From the NCBI RefSeq assembly GCF_009835145.1, contig NZ_APKE01000015.1, positions 1 through 64,000 of the forward strand: DNA of 64,000 nt, read 5' to 3'. The stretch is from Profundibacterium mesophilum KAUST100406-0324 (GTDB taxonomy: Bacteria; Pseudomonadota; Alphaproteobacteria; Rhodobacterales; Rhodobacteraceae). Positions 1 to 9,494 of the stretch are shown in pieces; the first letter of the stretch is position 1, and each line of letters starts with the position of its first letter. The notes below the pieces were generated by a model. The model was given only the letters and a program-made list of their open reading frames with translations. It was not told where the DNA came from and ran no database searches. The position numbers and the translations under genes were made by a program.

Positions 1-502
1 TCTCGGCCGCCTGAGCCCTGTCTGCCTGCTGGGGATTGAGGGCTCCGTCTTGTCTTGCTTGAAGCCAAATGTCGCAGATTTCGGGCAGCGCCTCAGCAGG
101 ATATCCTTCGGCCTCGGTGTCTCCAGACTTGTAAGTGATGGGCTTCAGGGGCCCGTCCATTAAGTCATTGGAAATATACGGTAAAAGGCTCTTTGACGCC
201 AAAAAGACGGGCAGATGGGCCCCGTCCTTTTCGGCCTCGGTTTTCAGTCTCTTGGCCGCTCCGCTACGCCCGCCCAAGACACTCGCAATGCCGTGGCCGG
301 ACAAAACTCGCCTGCCATCCTTTAAAACGGCACACGGGATTTCAACGGGGCCGATCCTTAACCAGTCTGAAAAAGAAGGGCACCACGCCCCCCCCCCAAG
401 GGGGAAATTCTCGCGCCCCTCCGCACAATTTACGCAATCCTCCGATTTATCAAAGCCGATCAGCGCCTTGCGGTGCCCTCCGCCGGCACCACCTTTCCCC
501 AT
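1..502 (-). CDS. P63C-domain protein, N-terminal part (runs off left edge)
   Basis: An open frame on the minus strand runs from an ATG at 502 to the window edge, about 167 codons. From about residue 46 it reads like the P63C family: an IPCAVLKDGRRVLS segment, a GGRSGAAKR stretch, LPVFLASKSLLPYI, and then GYPAEALPEICDIWLQAR, which resembles the family's conserved GY-AE-LP-IC-WL-AR signature. Function of the family is not established; members occur in chromosomes and in mobile elements. The first 45 residues do not resemble the usual N-terminus and contain a G-rich run over a 10-base homopolymer (about 388-397), so the true start may lie further in or an indel may be present. It lies 113 bp downstream of the barrel gene on the same strand. 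Confidence 0.55.
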   Translation of the reverse strand, partial: MGKGGAGGGHRKALIGFDKSEDCVNCAEGRENFPLGGGAWCPSFSDWLRIGPVEIPCAVLKDGRRVLSGHGIASVLGGRSGAAKRLKTEAEKDGAHLPVFLASKSLLPYISNDLMDGPLKPITYKSGDTEAEGYPAEALPEICDIWLQARQDGALNPQQADRAQAAE

Positions 503-573
503 ATGCGCAAGGCGCCTGCGCGGGCGGCACGCCCGGGTGGATGCGCGGCGCGGGAAGGCCGATCTGCGGTCGC

Positions 574-606
574 CGCGCGCGCCCCGCGAAGGGCAGGGCG
601 CGCGCG
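574..606 (-). terminator. GC-rich hairpin after the barrel gene
   Basis: An 11-bp perfect inverted repeat (CGCGCGCGCCC at 574-584, GGGCGCGCGCG at 596-606) with an 11-base loop sits 10 bp beyond the stop codon of the 616-3561 gene. There is no U-run, so it may act as an RNA-stabilising 3' hairpin or need a factor for termination. Confidence 0.5.
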
Positions 607-615
607 GGTCCGGTT

Positions 616-3561
616 TCAGAAGCTGTAGACCGCGTTGACGAAGATGCCGTGGCTGTCATCGTCGTAATCGGTCAGATCGCTCGAGAAGTTCCCGAAATCG
701 TAGCCCGCACCGATCTTCACGTTCTCGTTGAGCTGATAGGTCGGCGCGATCAGGAAGCCCAAGTCACGGCTGCCTTGCTCGGGCTGCCACAGGGCCCTGG
801 CCTCAGCGAGGAGGCCCCAGTTGCCCGACACGCGCCAATCGGCGCGCAGCACGGCAAGATGCGCCGGGCTGTCGGTCCAGACAGGATTGCCACGGTCGAA
901 GGCGACCTCGCCGAGCCGCATGCCGTATTTCGCCCCGATCGTCAGGCTCGGCGACAGACGGTAGTCGAGGTCGACGGAGAGCACATGGCTGCGCTGGAGG
1001 GGAGCATCGGCATCGGATGCGCCGACCGCGCCCCGCTCCAGATCGACGCGCAGATCGTAGGAGAGCACCGCCACCAGCGCGTCATCGACCACCGGGCGCA
1101 GGGCATAGGAGATCCCGCCCTCCGCATAGGCCCCGTCGGGCGCGCCGCTGCGCGATTCGTGCGCGTATTCGAGCCGTCCGCTCAGCGTGCCGCCCCCGTC
1201 TGCCGTGACCTTCCGCCCCGAGGCGGCCAACAGCAGGCCGCGGCTGTCCGCGCCGCCGTCGATCTCTGTGTCATGCAGCTCCAGCCGCATGCGGCCGGAC
1301 ATGTCGATGCCGCTGCGCTCGGCGCCGAAGCTCAGGGTGCGGCGCCGGTCGGCCTCATCCGAGTCGTCGATGCGCGCGCCGAAATCGAGGACGAGATTGG
1401 CCGTCGGTGTCCATTCGAGGCCGTAGGCCTGTCCGCGCTTGCGCTCCGAGGAGCCGATGAGAACATCCTGCTCGGTGAAGATCGACCAGTCGTCGGACAT
1501 CGTGCGCCGTGCGCCGAGCACCAGGTCATGCCCGGTGATCCGGTCGGTCGCGCTGCCGGCGATCTGCTGGCGCAGATAGACCTCGCTGTCGCCCTGCACG
1601 TAGCTCACGGCGCCTTCGAGCCCGGCGCCGGCGCTGCCGAAGCCAAGCTCCACCTCGGCATGGACATGGGCGCCCAGCGCCCCCGACAGGCCCAGCCCGT
1701 AGCGCTCGTAGCTTTCGAGCGTGCCGCTCGCCTCGATCGACCCTTCGGCGAAGACATAGGCATCGGCCCGCGCGCCGAGCGCGTAGCCGAGACGCGCGGC
1801 CAGATCGGTGCGCGTGCCGCGTCCCTGCGCTCCGCGTTCCTCCTCGTGCTCGACCCCGACGGTCAACCGGCTGCGCGCGCCGAGCGGATGGGTGAGCGTG
1901 GCGCGCAGCTCGCGGCTCTCCTCGTCGCCCCGCTCGAGCCGCTCGGCGGCAAGACCGAGCCCGGTGCGTCCGGCCAGCACCGTCTCCAGCTCGATACCGC
2001 TGCGCTCGATCGCCTCATTGAGGGCCGCGCCGTCGCCGGCGAAGCCCGCCTCGCGCCGCTCGGCCCAGGCCACCGCGTGTCCTTCGAGGCCGAAGGCCCG
2101 CTCCAGGTCGGCCGTCGCCTCGATGCGCCAGGCGCCCGCCTCGGGATCGGCGACCGTGTTGCCGCGCCGCTCGAAGCTCAGCCCGCCATCGCGCGAAAGA
2201 CGGATCGGGCGTCCGCGCCCTTGCGAACGCGCGATCTCGGCCGTCACGGCAAAGCCGCGCCCGCCATCGTGATGCAGGTCGAGCCCGGCGACATCGCCGC
2301 CATCCTCCGTGCCGCCATCGCGCAGGGCCGTCACCCCGACGCGCAGCCCGCCGCCGAGCGCCTGTTCGGCGCGCAGCCCGGCCAGGCTGTCATCGGCGCC
2401 TTGCGCGGGGCGGGCGTAATCGGCGCGCAGCACCAGCATGTCGGCCTCATCGGCAAAGAGCGCGCCGGTGGGCGCCACGACCAGGGGACGGTCGAGCAGG
2501 ACATGGCCCTGGATGTGATTGATGCGATAATCGACCCCTTCGACGAGGCGGCGACGCTCGAGCAGGCGTCCGTTCTCGTCGCGCCGCTCGACGCTGAGCT
2601 GCACGCTGCCGGGGAGCACATCGCGCGAGGAAAGCCTGTAGGAAGCGCCGCCGGTCGCGGAGAATTCGTCGGTCTGTGCAATGCTTTCCTCGGAGGAGAC
2701 GAATCCCTCGATACGGGTGCCGCCCGTGCTGTGACGTCCGCTCAGGCCATAGATGCTGCGGTCGGCCCGGATCAGGTCACCTTCCGCGAGACTGATCCGG
2801 CTCTGCCCGAAGGTCAGGTGGCTGTCGTTCCGGGCGAGCCGCGCATAGGGGCGCCCGTCGCGTCCGCCCGTTCCCAGAAGGATGGATTCGTCCCCGAAGG
2901 TGACGATGCCGGGATCGGCGCGCAGCCGTTCGAGCGCGTCGCGCGGCGCGGTGCCGCCCAGCCCGTCGAAAAGCTCGTCAAGCGGGCGCGCGCCGGTATC
3001 GGCCGAGAGGGTCAGGGTCCAGCCGCCGCGCAGCGGCCCTTCGGCGAAAAAGGCCGCACGTCCCTCGCTCCAGCCATCGCCCTCGCCGAGATCCCGGCCG
3101 AGCGTGACATCGGCGATGCCGGTTGCGGTCCAGAGCGGGCGTGCATCGCGCGCCCGGCCGGACAGCTTGCCGAAGGAGACGATCGGTTGCGGCGTGCTTG
3201 CGGCCGCGTGGGAGGGGCGGTGTGGCCGGGCCGGCGCGCCGGGCAGGCTCCCGCCGCCGGTGGCATGGGGCCCGAGCGCGGGAAGGGGCGGCTCCGTTCC
3301 AAGGGGGCCGGCCGGCTGCGGCGGCAGGGCCGCGGGCGGCGCGGTGCCGATGACGGGCGCCTGCGGGCCGGAAGACGTCTCCGGCCCGAGGATCTCGAAG
3401 GCGAAGGCATCGGGGGCTCCCGCCGCATCCGGGACACCGGGGGCGCCGGGCAGGCCGGCGACCGGGAAGATCGCTTGCGCGGGCGCCGCACCGGTCGGCC
3501 TGCTGCCGGCGGTCAGGATGAGGGTAAGGGCGGTGGCGGTGAAGAGGGTAGGACGGATCAC
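616..3561 (-). CDS. Putative outer-membrane beta-barrel protein, partner of the upstream repeat protein
   Basis: Encodes 981 residues from a GTG at 3561 whose GTGA overlaps the stop of the preceding gene by 4 bp, with GGAG seven bases upstream; the open frame continues further upstream but only as a shadow of that gene. The N-terminus is a hydrophobic signal-like segment (residues 1-25), followed by a Pro/Ala/Gly-rich linker to about residue 110. The remainder is alternating polar/hydrophobic strands rich in Gly, Arg, Asp and aromatic residues and ends in Tyr-Ser-Phe, as outer-membrane barrels do. Family knowledge: giant SdrD/DUF11-type surface proteins of Gram-negative bacteria are often followed by such a barrel-like gene. 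Inferred role: anchoring or exporting the neighbour. A TonB box or plug was not recognised. Confidence 0.65.
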   Translation of the reverse strand: MIRPTLFTATALTLILTAGSRPTGAAPAQAIFPVAGLPGAPGVPDAAGAPDAFAFEILGPETSSGPQAPVIGTAPPAALPPQPAGPLGTEPPLPALGPHATGGGSLPGAPARPHRPSHAAASTPQPIVSFGKLSGRARDARPLWTATGIADVTLGRDLGEGDGWSEGRAAFFAEGPLRGGWTLTLSADTGARPLDELFDGLGGTAPRDALERLRADPGIVTFGDESILLGTGGRDGRPYARLARNDSHLTFGQSRISLAEGDLIRADRSIYGLSGRHSTGGTRIEGFVSSEESIAQTDEFSATGGASYRLSSRDVLPGSVQLSVERRDENGRLLERRRLVEGVDYRINHIQGHVLLDRPLVVAPTGALFADEADMLVLRADYARPAQGADDSLAGLRAEQALGGGLRVGVTALRDGGTEDGGDVAGLDLHHDGGRGFAVTAEIARSQGRGRPIRLSRDGGLSFERRGNTVADPEAGAWRIEATADLERAFGLEGHAVAWAERREAGFAGDGAALNEAIERSGIELETVLAGRTGLGLAAERLERGDEESRELRATLTHPLGARSRLTVGVEHEEERGAQGRGTRTDLAARLGYALGARADAYVFAEGSIEASGTLESYERYGLGLSGALGAHVHAEVELGFGSAGAGLEGAVSYVQGDSEVYLRQQIAGSATDRITGHDLVLGARRTMSDDWSIFTEQDVLIGSSERKRGQAYGLEWTPTANLVLDFGARIDDSDEADRRRTLSFGAERSGIDMSGRMRLELHDTEIDGGADSRGLLLAASGRKVTADGGGTLSGRLEYAHESRSGAPDGAYAEGGISYALRPVVDDALVAVLSYDLRVDLERGAVGASDADAPLQRSHVLSVDLDYRLSPSLTIGAKYGMRLGEVAFDRGNPVWTDSPAHLAVLRADWRVSGNWGLLAEARALWQPEQGSRDLGFLIAPTYQLNENVKIGAGYDFGNFSSDLTDYDDDSHGIFVNAVYSF

Positions 3562-6500
3562 CGGGCATCTCCACGGATCAGGGTTTCGATGTCGAGCGCG
3601 GGGGCCGTGCCGTCGCGTTCGTGGGTTTGCGTGATGGCGGTCGAGATCGCGGCAAGCCTGGCCTTCGCGACGCGCCTGTCGGACGGATCGAGATAGACGA
3701 GCGACAGACGGGTTGGTCCGGCGCGCAGCGCGGCCATCATTCCGGCCATGCCTTCCTGCCACTTGGCCTGCAGCTGGCCGTCCGGCCCGAAGGCGGCATC
3801 GGTGATCTGCAGCGTGGCCTTGCGGCCGGGCAGGACCCCGAAATCGAGACGGCTCATCTTGCCGCGTGTCATGCGGATCACCTGCGGGTTCGTGCTCGTG
3901 ACGATGCTCCCGGGCGGCAGGCTGCGGGTGTCGAGCTTGAGCTGCATATTCGAGCCGATCCCCTCGCGCGGCAGGATGGCGCAGGGCACGGAGAAGCGGC
4001 CATGGGCATCGGCGGTGACGATCTCGCCGCGCGGGGTCATGAGGACCGCGCCCGCGATGCCGGGCTCGCGGGCATCGGCATGGCCATCGCCGTCGCGATC
4101 CTCGAAGACCCGCCCGACGAGATCGGCGCAGTCGAAGACCCGCTCCAGTTCCAGCGTGATCGCGGCCTGCGCCCGGGCAAGGACGCGCCCGTCATCGGGA
4201 TCGCGCAGCGTGGCCAGCGAGACATGGCTTCCAAGCGCGATCTCTCCGGCCGCGACGATCTCGATCTCGATCTCGATCTTCCTGTCGGCGCCGGCTCGCA
4301 AACCGGCGAAGGTCACGCTGCGCCCCGACACGGCCGGCTCCGCGGCGGCGCCGTTCACCGTGGCCGAGCCCGGTGCGAAGACGAAGCCCTCCGGCAGATA
4401 GTCGGTGATGTCGACGCGCTCGTATTCGACATCGCTGGCGGTGATGCGGAAGGGCACCGGCACGCCGCGCCGCACCGTCTCGCGCAGGGCGGTGATCGAC
4501 AGGACGGGTTCGGCGAGGATCGGGTCCACCGCGATGTGGTTGTTGATCACGTTCGGATCGCCCGGCTCGAGCAGGAAGCTCAGGAAGTAGCGGGCCGTCT
4601 CGCCGATCCGAGGCGGATTGGCCGATGCGCTGATCTCGCAATTGCCTCCGGGAACCGGATCGCCCTCGCAGGTGGTCGCGTCATAGGGGGCGGACGAGGT
4701 GAGGGGCAGGCGTGCCGATGTGCCGGCGACGAAGCCCGAGGGCAGGTCCATGGCGATGCGGTACTCGGTCTGCACCGCGGGGCATTGCGGTGCCGCCGCC
4801 GGGGCCACGTCGAAGCGGTAGTAGCCATCCGCGCCGGTCAGCTGATTCTGCTGCGCGGGATCGGCGAGGCAGCGCGCGGGCAGGGCCGCGCCGGCCGCGT
4901 CGGTGAGCGTCACGCGGACCCCGGCGATCGGCCTGCGGGTGATCGAATCGTAGATCACGCCGGAGGGGTCGATCGGCAGATTCTGATCCTCCAGCCGCTC
5001 GCCCGGTTTCAGATCGCCGATCCCGAAGCCGCCAAGCGCATCGCCGCTCGGCGTGTACATTACCACGCGGTAGCCGGCCCCGGCATCGACATAGAGATCG
5101 TAGGTGCCGTCGGCGCGGGTCGTGACGAACTCGACCGGTGCGCCTGCCGCATCGAAGATGGGCTGCGTGCGGCCTTGCGCGTCGATCACCATGACGCGGT
5201 AACCCGCGCCTACGCCGCGGTCGACCGTCGGATCGTAGCGGCCATCACGATCGGTATCGTCGAAGATCGTGCCGGCGACGGCGGCGATCGGCACCACCGA
5301 AAGCGTGGCGGTCCCGGCAAGGCAGTTCGCCGGGTTGAGCGCCTCGCACAGGCCGTAGCCGACATCGTAGAGGCCGGGCTCGGTGAAGGTCGGCACGGTG
5401 ATGCGTCCCTCGGCGTCGATGCCGACACCGTCGAGGCCGCCATCGTCGAGGATCGACAGGATCGCCTCGCCGGGCACGACCGCCGCGCCGCCGAGCTGGT
5501 CATTGGCGGTCACGGGCACCGTCTTGCCGCCCGAGACGCCGTAGATCGGCTGCTCGGTAAGATCGTCATCGGAGATTTCGATCACCGATTGGCCCACGCC
5601 GAAGGTGGCGGTGGAGCGCGCGCAATTGCTTGGGTTGAGCCGCTCGCAGACCCTGTAAGTGGCGGTGTAGTCGCCTTCGGGGGTGTCCGGGGCGATCAGC
5701 AATGCCCCGTTCGCGTCGATCCGAAGGCCCGGCGCGGTGCTGCTCAGCAGGGTTGCGGTAACCTTGTCCGCCGGCACCGCGATGCCGTCGAAGAGATCGT
5801 TCTGCAGAAGGTTGCCCGCAAGCCCCCCTTCGCGCCCCGGAATAGGCGCGGCGAGGAAATCATCGGGGGCAAGCGTCAGGAGCGCCGCCGCGACGTCGAT
5901 CACGGCATCGGCCTGGGCGCAGATGCTCGGCGCGTCCTTGCGGCAGATATCGTAGGCGATACGGTAGCGCCCGGCGGGCGTTCCGGCCGCCACCGAGAGC
6001 GCGCCGCCGGCCGTCAGGGTGATCCGCCCATCGGCCAGCTCCCCGCCGGGCAGCAGGCGCAGTGTGACATCGGCGGATGTCGGACGGGCGCCATTGGCCA
6101 GATCGTTGGCCAGGATGTCGATCGCGTTCTTGGTGCCCGCCTGGCCCGCCACGGGGGTGGGGGTGGTATCATCGGCCGCGACGATCTCGCCGGTATCGAT
6201 GATGGTGACGCGGAGCGTCTGCGGGGTGGCGTTGCCCCGCGCATCCGTGGCGGTGACGACAAGCTCGTAGACATTGTCGCCATCCACGTCGGCGGGCTGC
6301 TCGAAATCGGGCGGGGTCACGAAGGTCAGGTTGCCATCCGTATCGATGGCAAAGCGCGCGGCATCCACGCCGGACAGGCTCCAGGACACCGCCTCGTCGG
6401 CTCCGTAGGAGGCGATGACGGTCTTGTTCTCGCCGATGCTGATCGCGGCGGCCGGGCCGGTCTGGCCCGACGGGCCGGACGGCACGGGCGCGATCTCGTC

Positions 6501-9494
6501 GAGATCGACCACGCGGATCAGCAGCCCCTGGTCGGTCTGGGCGCCGGCCGCGTCCGTGGCGGTGACGGTGACCGCGTAGACATTGTCGCCATCCGCGTCG
6601 GCGGGCTGTTCGAAGTCGGGCGCGGTCACGAAGCTGAGCGCACCCTGCGCGTCCAGCTCGAAGAGGCCGGCATCGGCGTCATAGAGGGTATAGCTGACGG
6701 CGGGATCCGGCGTGAAGCTGTCGATCGCGCGGCGTCCCTCCTCGATCTCGACCACCCGCAGCGTCCGGTCCGTCAGCTCTACCGCGAAGGCAACGGGGCC
6801 GGTGCAATTGGCCGGGTTAAGGACCTCGCAGATCTCGTAGCTGCCCTCGTGACGGCCGTTGGGCGCCCCGCCCGCGCTCGAGACGGTGCCATCGGGCGCG
6901 ACAGACAAGGGGCTTGCGGCCGGAAGCGTCACGGCCAGCGTGACATCGCCCGCACCGATGGCCGCGCCGTCGATCAGGTCATTGGACAGGACATTGCCCA
7001 GCGCGTCATGGCCGGCGGGACGGTTCACGGCCGTGATGAGATCGGCGGCGGGCGAAAGGGTCGCGGCGAGCGCCTCGATACTGGCGGTCGCGATGGCGCA
7101 ATTGCCCGGATTGAGGTTCTCGCAGATCTCGTAGTCGAGTGCATAGATCCCGGCCGGCGAGGCCGGCGCGAGGCTCAGGCGGCCATCCCCGTCCATCGTC
7201 AGGCGGCCCTGCGGATCGGCCGCGCTCACGCTCAGGGCGACCTCCTGCGCGGCGAGCTGTGCGCCGTCCAGCAGGTCGTTCGACAGCACGGCGCCGGTTC
7301 CGGCGATGCCGCTGCGGCCCGGAACCCGTCCGGCATCGTCGGCTTGCGCGGTGATCGGCGCGGCCGTCACATCGACCTCGATCTGTCCCATCACGCAGTT
7401 GCCGGGGTTCAGATCCTCGCAGATCTGGTAGGGACGGGTGTAAAGTCCGGCCGCCTTGGGCGCATCGAGGCCGATCTGGCCGTCGGCGCCGAGGCTGATG
7501 CCGTTGATGCTCCCGGCGGTTACGCTCACCTCCGAAAGCTGTGCGGGATCGCCCTCGATCGTGTCGTTGGACAAGGCGAGGGGGGCGCCGCCGATCGCCC
7601 CGGTGCGGCGTCCGACATGCGGCCCGGCGCGGTCCGTCGCGGCAAGCAGCGGCGCGGCGGTCACCGTGACGCTCAGCCGCGCGCTGTCGCAGTTGGACAG
7701 GTTCGCCGCCTCGCAGATCGTGTAGTCGAGCGTGTAGGTGCCGGCGGGTGTCGCGGCCGCGAGATCGACGCTGCCGTCCGAAGAGAGGGTGAGGGGGCCC
7801 GTGGCGGGGTCGTCGCGGGTGAGGGTGGTGTTCGCCGGGGTCGCGGCCACGCCCGACAGGTCGTCATTCGCCAGAAGGTCGACGATGTCCGCCGCGCCGG
7901 TGCGGCCGCCGCGCGTCGCGCTGTCATTCGCCGCGGTGACGACGGGAAGCGCCGGGAGGGAGAGGGGGTGGGGATCGTCGCCCGGGGCGCCGGGCCCGAA
8001 CTCGCTGCGGGTGCCGACCCCGGCATTCGCGATCACCGAATCCGACAGGTCGCTGACCGCTTCGCCGTTGCGCAGGCCCGATGCCCTGAACCGCAGCGAC
8101 AGATCGCGTCCCGCATCGGCCTCGCTCACCGTGTAGGTGCCGGTATAGACGAGCCGTTCGCCCGGAACGAAGGTGCCGGGATCGGCGTCGGGAGTAACGC
8201 TGTCGAGCGTCATCAAGGGCGCGGCGCCGGCACCGTTGAAGGTTTCCCAGGCGAGGTCGAGCCCGGTAACCGCGAGCCCGCCGATATTGCGCAACTCCCA
8301 GCTCACGGCGATCGTCTCGCCGGGCTGGAGCCGGCCATCGCCGTTCTCGTCGGAGAAGTTCGCGTCGAGCTTGCCGCCCATGGCGGGACTGATGATGGTG
8401 ACCGTGGTGGCCGCGCTGTAGGTGTCCCCGCTGGTGGCTGCGCGGCGGATGCGGTAGCCGATCTGGCTGGGTTGCCGCGCGAAGCCGGCCTGGGGTGTGA
8501 AGGTGAGCTTGCCGGTCGCGTCGTCGTAGGACCAGCTGCCCTCGACCTGACCCTGGCTGGTGACGGTGAAGCCGGTCACGTCGCCCTTGCCGTCCGTGAC
8601 GATGCCGCTCACGGTTGCGGTGCTGGCGGGGTCCATCTGCGCGGGGCTGCGCAGCGAAAGGGCCTGCAGGGCATATTCGGAGGGCAGGCCGGATGTGTTC
8701 AACTCGGCCACGCTGTCGTTGAGAAGGGGATCGAATTCCACCGCCGCGCTGGGCGCCCGGTCGAAGACCTTCTGGTCTGGATCGAGCTGGATCGGCCGGA
8801 AATCGCCACATTGCAGATCGAGCGTGTCGGCCTCGAGATAGGTCGGGTTGGCGACGCGGATCAGGAAATTGGTTTTGGCCGTCCGGCCGAACTCGAAGGT
8901 GTTCGTGTCGGTATAATTGATCTCGAGGCCGGATACGGCCTCGTTGTTATAGCCCTTGTCGCCCGCCAGCGTGAAGACGCCGCTCGCGTTGTCGAAGAGG
9001 CGGTTCGTTGTCGCGTTGGAATCGATGCGCAGGTAGTCGACCGTCCCGTCGCAGACCGGCAAGAAGACCTGCTCGTTGTTCGGCCCGTCAACATCGTTGA
9101 TCTGCACATGCACGTCGGCGGTCACCGGGGTGCCGGAGCCGGGAGTGTTGAGATCGAAGGTGCCTGCCTGGAAAATCTGCCAGCGCACCTCATGCGGATC
9201 CAGGCCCGCCGAGACAACAGCGGGCGCACCGGCGACCGTGTCGAACTGATGGTCCAGCGTCGTCGAGATCAGCGTCGCGACGAGATCGATGGTGACGCCG
9301 CCGACACTGCCGACATTGCGCCACACGGCTCGTTTGCCCTGGAAGGTGCCTTGCGTCTCGATGGCGGTGGGCGTCGAGAGGATCAGCTCCGGCGCCGCAT
9401 AGGCGGGCGCGGCCCCAAGTATGGCTCCCAGGGCAAGCGTCGACACGGTGAGGGATGTCGGGGAAAGGCGGGCGGATTTGGGCGATTTCAACAT
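3558..9494 (-). CDS. Giant secreted repeat protein with cadherin-like, SdrD B-like and DUF11-like domains
   Basis: Encodes 1978 residues. Start ATG at 9494 has GGAGAG eight bases upstream and is followed by a Sec signal peptide (about residues 1-33, ending AYA-A). Visible architecture: an N-terminal region to about residue 500; four roughly 98-residue modules, each with a Y-x-(I/V/L)-C-(E/R)...N-C motif; two cadherin-like modules (DFEQPAD-DGDNVY, about residues 960-1080); three more Cys modules to about 1400; SdrD B-like segments (FDDTDRDGRYDP near 1405, FEDRDGDGHADA near 1795); and a DUF11-like stretch near 1665-1780. Acidic D-x-D-x-D-G loops suggest calcium binding. No LPXTG or RTX repeats were seen. 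It is translationally coupled to the barrel gene, and a surface-exposed adhesive or structural role is inferred. Confidence 0.75.
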   Translation of the reverse strand: MLKSPKSARLSPTSLTVSTLALGAILGAAPAYAAPELILSTPTAIETQGTFQGKRAVWRNVGSVGGVTIDLVATLISTTLDHQFDTVAGAPAVVSAGLDPHEVRWQIFQAGTFDLNTPGSGTPVTADVHVQINDVDGPNNEQVFLPVCDGTVDYLRIDSNATTNRLFDNASGVFTLAGDKGYNNEAVSGLEINYTDTNTFEFGRTAKTNFLIRVANPTYLEADTLDLQCGDFRPIQLDPDQKVFDRAPSAAVEFDPLLNDSVAELNTSGLPSEYALQALSLRSPAQMDPASTATVSGIVTDGKGDVTGFTVTSQGQVEGSWSYDDATGKLTFTPQAGFARQPSQIGYRIRRAATSGDTYSAATTVTIISPAMGGKLDANFSDENGDGRLQPGETIAVSWELRNIGGLAVTGLDLAWETFNGAGAAPLMTLDSVTPDADPGTFVPGERLVYTGTYTVSEADAGRDLSLRFRASGLRNGEAVSDLSDSVIANAGVGTRSEFGPGAPGDDPHPLSLPALPVVTAANDSATRGGRTGAADIVDLLANDDLSGVAATPANTTLTRDDPATGPLTLSSDGSVDLAAATPAGTYTLDYTICEAANLSNCDSARLSVTVTAAPLLAATDRAGPHVGRRTGAIGGAPLALSNDTIEGDPAQLSEVSVTAGSINGISLGADGQIGLDAPKAAGLYTRPYQICEDLNPGNCVMGQIEVDVTAAPITAQADDAGRVPGRSGIAGTGAVLSNDLLDGAQLAAQEVALSVSAADPQGRLTMDGDGRLSLAPASPAGIYALDYEICENLNPGNCAIATASIEALAATLSPAADLITAVNRPAGHDALGNVLSNDLIDGAAIGAGDVTLAVTLPAASPLSVAPDGTVSSAGGAPNGRHEGSYEICEVLNPANCTGPVAFAVELTDRTLRVVEIEEGRRAIDSFTPDPAVSYTLYDADAGLFELDAQGALSFVTAPDFEQPADADGDNVYAVTVTATDAAGAQTDQGLLIRVVDLDEIAPVPSGPSGQTGPAAAISIGENKTVIASYGADEAVSWSLSGVDAARFAIDTDGNLTFVTPPDFEQPADVDGDNVYELVVTATDARGNATPQTLRVTIIDTGEIVAADDTTPTPVAGQAGTKNAIDILANDLANGARPTSADVTLRLLPGGELADGRITLTAGGALSVAAGTPAGRYRIAYDICRKDAPSICAQADAVIDVAAALLTLAPDDFLAAPIPGREGGLAGNLLQNDLFDGIAVPADKVTATLLSSTAPGLRIDANGALLIAPDTPEGDYTATYRVCERLNPSNCARSTATFGVGQSVIEISDDDLTEQPIYGVSGGKTVPVTANDQLGGAAVVPGEAILSILDDGGLDGVGIDAEGRITVPTFTEPGLYDVGYGLCEALNPANCLAGTATLSVVPIAAVAGTIFDDTDRDGRYDPTVDRGVGAGYRVMVIDAQGRTQPIFDAAGAPVEFVTTRADGTYDLYVDAGAGYRVVMYTPSGDALGGFGIGDLKPGERLEDQNLPIDPSGVIYDSITRRPIAGVRVTLTDAAGAALPARCLADPAQQNQLTGADGYYRFDVAPAAAPQCPAVQTEYRIAMDLPSGFVAGTSARLPLTSSAPYDATTCEGDPVPGGNCEISASANPPRIGETARYFLSFLLEPGDPNVINNHIAVDPILAEPVLSITALRETVRRGVPVPFRITASDVEYERVDITDYLPEGFVFAPGSATVNGAAAEPAVSGRSVTFAGLRAGADRKIEIEIEIVAAGEIALGSHVSLATLRDPDDGRVLARAQAAITLELERVFDCADLVGRVFEDRDGDGHADAREPGIAGAVLMTPRGEIVTADAHGRFSVPCAILPREGIGSNMQLKLDTRSLPPGSIVTSTNPQVIRMTRGKMSRLDFGVLPGRKATLQITDAAFGPDGQLQAKWQEGMAGMMAALRAGPTRLSLVYLDPSDRRVAKARLAAISTAITQTHERDGTAPALDIETLIRGDAR
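5323..7726 (-). repeat. Seven copies of a two-cysteine module within the giant protein
   Basis: The motif Y-x-(I/V/L)-C-(E/R)-x6-7-C, usually read as ICE-LNP-NC, occurs at about 7691-7726, 7396-7430, 7100-7135, 6806-6841, 5921-5954, 5624-5660 and 5323-5358. Spacing is 294-301 bp within each block (about 98 residues). The two blocks are separated by two cadherin-like modules repeating DFEQPAD-DGDNVY at about 6570-6612 and 6270-6310. Two cysteines per module suggest one local disulfide each. Confidence 0.85.

Noticed and set aside
5323-7726. Possible CRISPR-like regularity (spacing near 295 bp)
   Set aside because: The regularity is from protein modules in one frame; no short direct repeats with unique spacers are present.
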